36,771 bases of DNA from an uncultured Collinsella sp. (GTDB lineage: Bacteria; Actinomycetota; Coriobacteriia; Coriobacteriales; Coriobacteriaceae). Location of the stretch: positions 1 through 36,771 of the forward strand of contig URXE01000016.1 in NCBI GenBank assembly GCA_900551815.1, in the 5' to 3' direction. The number at the start of each line of letters is the position of its first letter. Within the stretch, counting starts at the first letter, position 1. Made by a program: the position numbers and the translations under genes. The notes beneath the pieces were generated by a model. That model was not told the DNA's origin. It ran no database searches and saw only the letters and a program-made list of their open reading frames with translations. Of this stretch, positions 1 to 6,157 are shown piece after piece.

Positions 1-132
1 CGCCGTGCCATGCAAGCAGCGTCCGGCCACCCTCGCGGGGTGCGTATTTACGGGCTCGCGCCCGATGGTCGCGCCTTCCTTCCTCTCCGCGCTCTGCTTT
101 CGGCCCGCTGGCCTACTCGGTCTGGCAGTAAG
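1..132 (-). other. DGR spacer downstream of the template repeat; reverse transcriptase expected off the left edge
   Basis: This stretch follows the template repeat on the transcribed (minus) strand. In the Bordetella phage BPP-1 type of DGR the order is target gene, avd, TR, reverse transcriptase, and the first three are present here in that order. No reverse transcriptase motif can be read because only 132 bases remain. A minus-strand ATG lies at 9-11 and reads M-A-R before the edge, but no convincing ribosome binding site precedes it, so it is only a possible start. A short inverted repeat CACCC/GGGTG around 28-42 may belong to the structured TR transcript. Confidence 0.45.
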
Positions 133-260
133 GGAATCCGGGGCGGGGGCGAACCCAGGTGTTCGTCGCCGAATTGTAGTTGGCATTGCCGTTGTTGTTG
201 ACGTAGCACACGTTGGACGAGGAGCCACCCATGACGGAACGCAGCCACCAATTGTACCGA
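133..260 (-). repeat. DGR template repeat (TR)
   Basis: This 128-bp block aligns without gaps to 871-998 inside the target gene, with 116 of 128 bases identical. All 12 differences (plus-strand positions 137, 163, 174, 175, 177, 192, 196, 199, 204, 213, 253, 255) are T on the plus strand, that is, A on the sense strand of the TR. About 25 sense-strand adenines are present, so roughly half have been replaced in the VR. Read in the target frame, the TR carries AAC/AAT/TAC codons at the variable positions, including three consecutive AAC codons, as is typical of DGR templates. The block is non-coding and lies between avd and the expected reverse transcriptase. Confidence 0.93.
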
Positions 261-284
261 TATACAAGGCGGGACCGCCGCCCA

Positions 285-755
285 TTATAACGAACGCAGG
301 CGCTCTAGCTCGGCCTCGGCCTCGGCTATGCGCTCGTCGGTCGTCTTCTTGCCGGTGACGCGTACGTTCTTGCGCGCGCCCTTGAGCAGTTTGATCTCCT
401 CCTCGACCATGCCCGCCAGCGCCTCGAAGCGGTTGGCGTTCACGGGCAGGCCGATGTCCATGAGGCACTGCATGTCGAGCATCAGCTGCTCGCAGTCGGC
501 TATCGCCAGCGTCAGGTAACGCTTGCGCTCAAGTGCGTTGAACGAACTGTTGGGGTAGAAGCAGTCGGCGCGGTTGACGTTGTATACGATGCTGCGCGCG
601 GTCTCCACCGTGGGGACTGCGTTCAGCAGCCTGTAGGCTTTCGGCACGACCGACGAGGAGGCCATGAGCTTGTTGACCTCCACGCGGATGGCGATGGCCT
701 GCGTGAAGAACTTGTACTCGGACACCTCGCGGTTTCGCTGGTAGACGCCGCTCAT
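285..755 (-). CDS. avd: Avd-like DGR accessory protein (four-helix bundle)
   Basis: The product is 156 aa with no signal peptide. Starting at the ATG at 755 gives a good ribosome binding site (GGGAGGTGCC); longer readings upstream run through the terminator and VR. The sequence is strongly helical, with a pattern typical of the Avd / 23S intervening-sequence four-helix bundle family: a KFFTQAIAIRVEV helix, a SFNALERKRYLTLAIADCEQL helix, then an amphipathic EAL..MVEEEIKLLKG helix and a charged C-terminal tail. Avd forms a pentamer that binds the reverse transcriptase and the TR RNA and is needed for mutagenic homing. The location between target gene and TR matches that role. The family call rests on pattern and context, not on a search. 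Confidence 0.85.
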   Translation of the reverse strand: MSGVYQRNREVSEYKFFTQAIAIRVEVNKLMASSSVVPKAYRLLNAVPTVETARSIVYNVNRADCFYPNSSFNALERKRYLTLAIADCEQLMLDMQCLMDIGLPVNANRFEALAGMVEEEIKLLKGARKNVRVTGKKTTDERIAEAEAELERLRSL

Positions 756-777
756 GGCACCTCCCGGAAATAGTGGC

Positions 778-831
778 AAAAAAACGGCCCGCTGCGCGGG
801 CAGGGATGCGACCGCGCAAGGCGGTCGCATC
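778..831 (-). terminator. Tandem hairpins with U-tract between target gene and avd
   Basis: Reading the minus strand, a perfect 11-bp stem (805-815 with 821-831, 5-nt loop) is followed by a 6-bp GC stem GCCCGC/GCGGGC (787-792 with 796-801, 3-nt loop) and then seven T residues (784-778). This is a good Rho-independent terminator for the tail operon. It implies that avd, TR and the reverse transcriptase are either expressed at a lower level by read-through or have their own promoter. Confidence 0.8.
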
Positions 832-851
832 GAAAGAGAAGTATAGAGCAC

Positions 852-867
852 TCGGCTGGCTAGCCGA
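852..867 (-). other. DGR-type hairpin downstream of the VR
   Basis: A perfect 6-bp stem (TCGGCT/AGCCGA) with a 4-nt loop overlaps the stop codon of the target gene, four bases past the end of the VR. Phage BPP-1 and related DGRs carry a hairpin or cruciform with a 4-nt loop at the same place, where it increases homing efficiency and target recognition. The TR lacks this hairpin, as expected. The function here is inferred from position and form. Confidence 0.65.
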
Positions 868-1771
868 CGAGGAAGCCGGGGCGGGGGCGAACCCAGGTGT
901 CCGTCGCCGAAGAGCAGTTGGCATTGCCGCTGTAGTAGACGCAGCACACGCTGGACGAGGAGCCACCCATGACGGAACGCAGCCACCAATGGCACCGAAT
1001 TCCGTTCAAGCGGTGCGCGGCATCGCGGAACAGGTCGAACTGGCAGTCGAAGCCCACGCTGTAGCCCTTGGTGCCCCACACTGGGCAGCCGTACACCTCC
1101 ATCTCGGAGGGCGACCACACCTTGCCGATGTCCTGCCAGCTCCAGCTGTTGGAGTCGCTGAGCGCGCCGCTCGCGCTGTAACGCTCCTCAAGCAGCACGC
1201 GCTGGGTGAGCAGGTACTTGGTCAGCCCCTCGGGCAGGCACGCCTCGAACAGCTTCTCCCACGCCTTGAGGTTGCTGTTCAGGTACGGGTTCTTCACGTC
1301 TGCGGTGCCCTGGTTGGTGTTCGCAGTGTTCCACATCAGGTAGCTGTCGTTGGCCACGCCGGTGACGGTCTTGGCCACGGCGACGGGCGCGGACGCGATG
1401 AACGCGATGTGGTGGCCCTTGGCGCTGTCGCCGCACTGGTAGTACGGGTCGAAGTGCGCAAGCAGGAAGCGCACGGACTGCTGGGCCGCCACGTTTGACG
1501 CGCTCACGAGCGGCACGTCGATGTAGTCGCCCACGCGCATGCCGCTGAAGTTCGCGGCCTGCACGCGCTTGTGCAGCGCGTCGTAGATGGTGGCGGAGTC
1601 TGAGACCTCGCCCGCGAGAAGCGTTGCGAGCGACTGGCCCGGGTACTTGCCGATTAGGCCCTGTCGGTTGTACTCGGCGTTGTTGAGCGCCGTGGTGGCG
1701 TTGGTGCGGGCGGTGTCGTCTATCATCTCGTAGTTGGTGCCGCCCACTGTGAGGATCTTAGCTTGAGCCAT
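860..1771 (-). CDS. DGR target: tail receptor-binding protein with C-type-lectin-like C-terminus
   Basis: The product is 303 aa; its ATG at 1771 is preceded by AAGGAAACGAA. The C-terminal third has the WWLRS...G...RP.F pattern of formylglycine-generating/C-type-lectin-like (DUF6273-like) domains that DGRs use as a variable scaffold, with the VR at the extreme C-terminus. The N-terminal part (about residues 1-60) looks like an attachment segment and carries no known motif I can name. The gene is the last of the tail operon, just downstream of a coiled-coil fibre gene, so the protein most likely sits at the tail tip and binds the bacterial surface. Diversification would change receptor range. 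The lectin fold is inferred from sequence pattern. Confidence 0.85.
   Translation of the reverse strand: MAQAKILTVGGTNYEMIDDTARTNATTALNNAEYNRQGLIGKYPGQSLATLLAGEVSDSATIYDALHKRVQAANFSGMRVGDYIDVPLVSASNVAAQQSVRFLLAHFDPYYQCGDSAKGHHIAFIASAPVAVAKTVTGVANDSYLMWNTANTNQGTADVKNPYLNSNLKAWEKLFEACLPEGLTKYLLTQRVLLEERYSASGALSDSNSWSWQDIGKVWSPSEMEVYGCPVWGTKGYSVGFDCQFDLFRDAAHRLNGIRCHWWLRSVMGGSSSSVCCVYYSGNANCSSATDTWVRPRPGFLVG
871..998 (-). repeat. DGR variable repeat (VR) within the target gene
   Basis: The VR encodes residues 258-301 of the 303-aa target protein. Compared with the TR reading, ten residues differ: Tyr or Asn in the template has become Cys260, His261, Ser274, Cys277, Tyr279, Tyr280, Ser281, Cys286, Ser287 and Asp291. 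One further change at Gly299 is silent. Every change lies at a template adenine. The invariant GC-rich end (about 877-900), encoding WVRPRPG, corresponds to the initiation-of-mutagenic-homing region. Confidence 0.93.
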
Positions 1772-1783
1772 TTCGTTTCCTTC

Positions 1784-2509
1784 TTAAATCAATGTGATGG
1801 TATTGCCGCTTGCGGAGCATGTTGAGCCGAACGTTACGGTCACCCCGCTAGCCGATGCCTTTGAAGCCGGGCAGTAGACTGTTCCGCCCATGTATATGAA
1901 CTGACCTGTCGAGTTCGCCAAAAGCGTTGCGAGCTTCGCGTTCTGGGCACGCAGCTCCGCGACGTCCGAGCTTCCTGCGCTGCCTTGCGCCACGGAGTTG
2001 GCGATCTGCAACGCCTGGTTCGCCGCTGCGTCCGCACGCGAAGCCGCGCCGTTCGCCGCAGAGGTCGCGTTGCTCGATGCCTGTTGGTCGGCGACATGCT
2101 CGTCATGGCGCTGGCTTTCGGCCTTTTTGCGTTCGATCTCGGCGTTCGATCGGCTCGTCTCGTTGTTCTGGCGCGTGGTTTCGGCATTCTTTCGCGCAGT
2201 TTCGTTGTCTTGACGTGTTGTCTCGGCGTTCTTGCGCGACGTCTCGTTGTTCTTGCGGGTTGTCTCGTTGTTGCCGCGCTCGGTCTCAGCCGTTTTCCGA
2301 GCGTTCTCGTTGGACACGCGCGTCTTCTCTGCCGCTTCGGCGCTTTCAGTCGCGGTGTTGCAGTTCGCCGCTGCCGTCTTGGCCTCTTCGGCGGCCTCCA
2401 TCGATAGCGTCGACTCGATGCGGAAGATCGAGCCGTCGGTGGTTCTGGCGCGGTCGATGTTGCCCGCATCGTTGAGCAGCAGCGCCGCGCCTTTGTTGGT
2501 ATCTGCCAT
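1784..2509 (-). CDS. Coiled-coil tail fibre protein with heptad repeats
   Basis: The product is 241 aa, with the start at 2509 after AAGGAGGTGCG. Residues of about 60-130 form a run of near-identical 7-residue repeats of the type E-T-x-R-x-N-x (ETTRKNN, ETSRKNA, ETTRQDN and so on), which reads as a long coiled coil. The DNA shows the same pattern as 21-bp units. Ala/Ser-rich helices follow, and then a short Gly/Thr-rich beta-type tail ending in TITLI. Similar repeats occur in many phage fibres that form trimeric stalks. It lies 12 bp upstream of the DGR target gene, which suggests that it forms the shaft carrying the variable protein. The exact family is not recognised. Confidence 0.75.
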   Translation of the reverse strand: MADTNKGAALLLNDAGNIDRARTTDGSIFRIESTLSMEAAEEAKTAAANCNTATESAEAAEKTRVSNENARKTAETERGNNETTRKNNETSRKNAETTRQDNETARKNAETTRQNNETSRSNAEIERKKAESQRHDEHVADQQASSNATSAANGAASRADAAANQALQIANSVAQGSAGSSDVAELRAQNAKLATLLANSTGQFIYMGGTVYCPASKASASGVTVTFGSTCSASGNTITLI

Positions 2510-2519
2510 CGCACCTCCT

Positions 2520-2777
2520 TTACTTAGCTAGCACGCCGATCACGATGGCGTGCGGGCCGATTGCCTGGATGATGCATCGGTCGCCTGCCTTGGCTCCCGA
2601 GCATGAGGTGGTGTACGGGAGCTTCAGGGATGCCCCCTTCACCGATACGGCCATGGTGGCTCCGGATACGGAATTCACCGTTCCGTAGCACGCCTGCTGG
2701 CCGGGAGGGTCGTTGGCGGTCGCATCGGCCATCGCGGCGCCGTATCGGCGCATGGCCGACATGAGTTCATCGCTCAT
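2520..2777 (-). CDS. Small tail-tip/baseplate-associated protein, unknown function
   Basis: The product is 85 aa. A helical N-terminus (about 20 residues) is followed by a compact beta-rich stretch with GTVNSVSGATMAVSVKG and GDRCIIQAIGPHAIVIGVL, a small OB-fold or spike-like pattern common in short proteins next to tail hub genes. It overlaps the upstream hub-like gene by 11 bp, so the two are translationally coupled. The specific family is not recognised. Confidence 0.6.
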   Translation of the reverse strand: MSDELMSAMRRYGAAMADATANDPPGQQACYGTVNSVSGATMAVSVKGASLKLPYTTSCSGAKAGDRCIIQAIGPHAIVIGVLAK

Positions 2778-3852
2778 ACCTCTTCACCTCCATCTCGATT
2801 GGGCATCCTCCCACGAGCGTGAGAGTCGCAGTCCTCACCGCGAACTTGCCGCTGATGCCGGCGCTTGCCCAATCGACCATCACGGCATCGCCGCACGCGA
2901 TAGGCGCGTACGTCCGCTTGACCGTGACTCTACGGATAGCGCTCTGCTGTGTTCGCAGCATCTCGTTAGCCTTGGCATCGGCGTTCCTCTGTCTCTCGGC
3001 ATCGGTAGACCCCTCGGGCAGGTCGCTGTAGCTGTACGTGGCCGTCTTGCGCCAACCGCGCGAAACCGTGGAGTAAGGGCTGCTCGGGTCTGAGTCGATG
3101 GCCGTGCCACGGTAGAAGGCGTCCTGCGTTTCGTAGTCGCAGTGCACCACGTTGGCGACGCCCGAGCGGTCAAGCTCGTCGACTACCTCGTTGATGAAGC
3201 GTGCGCCAGAGCCCTCTCGAAGGGTCATGGAAACGGGCCTGTCCTGCGGCTCCCTATATCTGCGAAGTACGGGCCTTCCGTAGGCGTCCTCGTCGACGGC
3301 GCGGAAGCCCGCCACGTCGAGCAGCGCGTTGCACGCCGCCAGGCGCTTCGACAGCCTCATGTCGCCCGAATCGATTCCGAGCGTCCAATCCTGCGCTAGC
3401 TTGTAGTCGGAGCCTTCGGCGATCACGTCAGCGAAGCCAGCCGCCTTGAGCAACTTTACGACGTAGGGGACAACCACGGTTCCAGCCGCCACCGTGAATG
3501 GGGCATCGAATTCGTCCTCCGCAACCTCCGACAGCCTGCCCGACAGGCCTGCTGTGCCGGTTGAGTTGACGCCGCGTCTGGTCCTTTTCGGCGCTGAGAC
3601 AACGAAAGTCCCCAGCGCCTCACTGACTGACGCGCCACCGAAGTCGGCATCGAGGTACACCCGCAGCAGATCTGCCCCGATATCGAGCGCCCCGGAGTAA
3701 TCGACCTGCCCTGTGGTGTAGTCCTTGTCCTGGTTGCGCTCAATGCACCCGCCGTTCTTTATGTTCGTGATTCTCTCGACCTCGTTGCCGCTTGCGCGGT
3801 CTACGCGCATGAAGCGGAACGAGGTGAGGAACGGTTTTCCCCAATCAGCCAT
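2767..3852 (-). CDS. Tail hub / baseplate-like protein
   Basis: The product is 361 aa, with the start at 3852 overlapping the upstream gene end by 8 bp. Its size, the mix of beta strands and helices (N-terminal beta domain; a helical section with LSKRLAACNALLDVAGF near residues 165-185; C-terminal TYAPIACGDAVMVDW strand section) and its position after the FN3 tail protein fit a gp27/gpD-like tail hub or tail-associated protein. Such proteins form the ring at the tip of the tail tube. The assignment rests on position and general pattern and is tentative. Confidence 0.55.
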   Translation of the reverse strand: MADWGKPFLTSFRFMRVDRASGNEVERITNIKNGGCIERNQDKDYTTGQVDYSGALDIGADLLRVYLDADFGGASVSEALGTFVVSAPKRTRRGVNSTGTAGLSGRLSEVAEDEFDAPFTVAAGTVVVPYVVKLLKAAGFADVIAEGSDYKLAQDWTLGIDSGDMRLSKRLAACNALLDVAGFRAVDEDAYGRPVLRRYREPQDRPVSMTLREGSGARFINEVVDELDRSGVANVVHCDYETQDAFYRGTAIDSDPSSPYSTVSRGWRKTATYSYSDLPEGSTDAERQRNADAKANEMLRTQQSAIRRVTVKRTYAPIACGDAVMVDWASAGISGKFAVRTATLTLVGGCPIEMEVKRYER

Positions 3853-6154
3853 TTATCGGCTCCTCGAAGACGTTGTGCGTGACGTTGGCCGAACCCTTCC
3901 AGATGCCTGCACCCTTCACAGACATGTCGAAGTCCATGGGGCCGTATGCGCGTTCGCCCGCATGTCCGCGCCACCATCCCCTCCACTGCTCGTCCATAAT
4001 CCGTATGTACCTGTCGTGGCCGTCGCGCTTCATCTCCCATGAGAGCGAGGTCTTTTTGTTCAGCTCGTCGAGCATGTACGAAATGGGCAGGTCGCCGTTC
4101 TCGCCGCCATCGGCGAAGTGGTATGTCTCTACGGATCGCTGAGAGCTTGTCGAGTAGTCGCCGTTGTAGTCGAGCACAAGCACGGTCGATGCATCCTGGC
4201 CGAAGTTAAGCGCCATCCCGTGCGCGAACACGTTGGCATCGGTCACGGTCTGCGACGAGGTGCCGTTGTCGGCGTACCCGGTGACCTTGTACTCGTAGTC
4301 GGTGTTTAGCGGCGGCACGCGGTCGATCGTCTCTTGGGAGTCAAGCACGCCGGATGCTATGACGGCATCGCCGCCGTACGCCACGCGCTCCACCGTGAAG
4401 GCGGAGCAGCGGGAGGCGTTGCCGAACACCAGCGCGTCACCATCGACTGTGATCGTGCCTAGCATGGAAAGCTCATTGCTCACCTCGTCGACCGTCATGG
4501 GGCCTACGAGCGTGGTCTGCTCGATCTCGTATGACGAGAGGCCGTTGCGCACCTTCACGTGACACGCCAGCGCATCGTCGTACGACAGCGACACGTCTGG
4601 GATGGCCGGTTCCGCCCAGTGCGTCTTGAAGCGGCGCATGGCCGTCTTGGACAGGCCGGAGCCGCCCTTGACCGTGAGCATGAGCAGATAGTCGATGCCG
4701 TTGCGTATGGTGGCGTAGCTGCCGAAACTCACGGGCTTCAGGTTCGTGACGTCTGCCGTGGCGACCGTCGCGCCGCCGACCTCTGCGAGCGTGAGCGTTG
4801 CCTGCGCGATGCCAGTTTCGTCGGTTGCGGCGACTTGCACCGTGAGCGGCACCGCATCGACGAGCATGCCGTCGGTAGCGGGGGAGGCGACCCAGCACTG
4901 CGGGTAGTCGGCGACCGTTATCGCCGCATAGCCAGACCAAGCGCCCCAATCGGCGTGCAGTCCCTTCGTGCGAACGCGAGCTTTCCAACTTCCCTTCGTG
5001 AGTGTGACCGATGCGCTTTTCTCGGTCGTGTACGACTTCGTTATCGTCTCGCTGCCGACGAGCTCAAGTTGCGCGGCGGACTGCGCCGAGCCGTCGGGGT
5101 GGTTGGGCACCCACGAGAAGGATGCTGCCGACCCCGTTGGCGCAACATGGTCGGCGGTGACCTTCGGTGCGAGAGGCGGCGTGATCGTAGTCACGGAATT
5201 CGATTCGACCCACGAAGACGTTAGGCTACCGCGCTTGGCCCTGACGCGGTAGACGATCGTGCCGGCAGGCGCGGAGGTGTCGTGCAGGTCTACCCATGCG
5301 GGGTCTTCGCCCTCGGTGGTGGTCGAGACCGCCGCCCACGTATTCCCGTCGTCGCCTGATCGCTGAACATCCCATGCGCTGGCGTACCACCACGCCCCGT
5401 AGACGCGCAGCGTCACCTCGGACGCGCCGGCCTTGATGGCATCGATGCGCGAAGGTGCCGACGGAGTTGTGTACGTGGTTCCGCACGAGACGTGCGTGGA
5501 GTTGCCGCCCGGGCCGTGGGCGCAAAGGCGGTACTCGTACTTGTGTCCTGCGGTCGTCGAGTTGTCGGTGTAGTTGGTCACGTCACACGAGACGTCGGCG
5601 ATGTTCGCCCATGAGCCGTCGTCGGTGCGGCGGTCTACATACACGCCAGCCCAGGGGTACGCGCCGTCCATGCCCGTGTAGTCGACGTCCCACGTGATCT
5701 TGTGGGATGTGTCGGAAACGCGGGCCAGCTTCGGGTTCTTGGGCGGATGCGGTTGCGAGTACCCGCGCTGGGGAATCCAAGCGTACTCTGTTGCCCAGGC
5801 ATCTCCGCCGGCGCTGCCGTAGTAGTTGTTGTACGTCTTGCCGTAGACGTGGATCTGCACGGAGCAGTTCCAGCCGCTGGCTCCGCGCCCGACGTCCACG
5901 GTGAAGGTCACGGCGTCGCGCGTGGCCCAGTTGCCGTAGTTGTTGAGCAGCACGTCGCGCGACCTGTAGGTGACGCCGTTGACGATCACGTCGTAGTGCG
6001 TGCCGTACTGTGCCGCGTACTTGTCGTCGAGCGCGGCGGTGATTGTTATGCGCGAGGTGGTGTCGTTGACCGTGCTCACGCCGTCAACGGAGATATAGCC
6101 GCGATACCAGCGGTTGCGCCCCGCGATCTGTATCTCCCTTGTATGGGTTCCCAT
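3845..6154 (-). CDS. Large tail protein with fibronectin type III-like domains
   Basis: The product is 769 aa, with the start at 6154 preceded by GGAAGG. The N-terminal part (about 1-130) is beta-rich and lacks an obvious motif. At least three FN3-like modules follow between about residues 135 and 425, recognisable by repeats of PPKNPKLARVSDTSHKITW, YEYRLCAHGPGG, TIVYRVRAKRG and WKARVRTKGLHADWG types. The C-terminal half is again beta-rich. FN3 modules are common in siphovirus distal tail and adhesion proteins and are thought to bind carbohydrates weakly. It sits directly after the tape measure gene, so it probably forms the distal tail or tip adaptor. Confidence 0.7.
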   Translation of the reverse strand: MGTHTREIQIAGRNRWYRGYISVDGVSTVNDTTSRITITAALDDKYAAQYGTHYDVIVNGVTYRSRDVLLNNYGNWATRDAVTFTVDVGRGASGWNCSVQIHVYGKTYNNYYGSAGGDAWATEYAWIPQRGYSQPHPPKNPKLARVSDTSHKITWDVDYTGMDGAYPWAGVYVDRRTDDGSWANIADVSCDVTNYTDNSTTAGHKYEYRLCAHGPGGNSTHVSCGTTYTTPSAPSRIDAIKAGASEVTLRVYGAWWYASAWDVQRSGDDGNTWAAVSTTTEGEDPAWVDLHDTSAPAGTIVYRVRAKRGSLTSSWVESNSVTTITPPLAPKVTADHVAPTGSAASFSWVPNHPDGSAQSAAQLELVGSETITKSYTTEKSASVTLTKGSWKARVRTKGLHADWGAWSGYAAITVADYPQCWVASPATDGMLVDAVPLTVQVAATDETGIAQATLTLAEVGGATVATADVTNLKPVSFGSYATIRNGIDYLLMLTVKGGSGLSKTAMRRFKTHWAEPAIPDVSLSYDDALACHVKVRNGLSSYEIEQTTLVGPMTVDEVSNELSMLGTITVDGDALVFGNASRCSAFTVERVAYGGDAVIASGVLDSQETIDRVPPLNTDYEYKVTGYADNGTSSQTVTDANVFAHGMALNFGQDASTVLVLDYNGDYSTSSQRSVETYHFADGGENGDLPISYMLDELNKKTSLSWEMKRDGHDRYIRIMDEQWRGWWRGHAGERAYGPMDFDMSVKGAGIWKGSANVTHNVFEEPING

Positions 6155-6157
6155 TGG

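Noticed and set aside
133..998. TR and VR as a simple duplication of a gene end
   Set aside because: Random decay would scatter differences over all bases; all 12 differences are at template adenines, which points to a DGR.
285..1118. 277-codon reading of the avd frame
   Set aside because: The extra N-terminal part runs through the terminator and VR in the wrong frame. The ATG at 755 has a strong ribosome binding site and starts the recognised domain.
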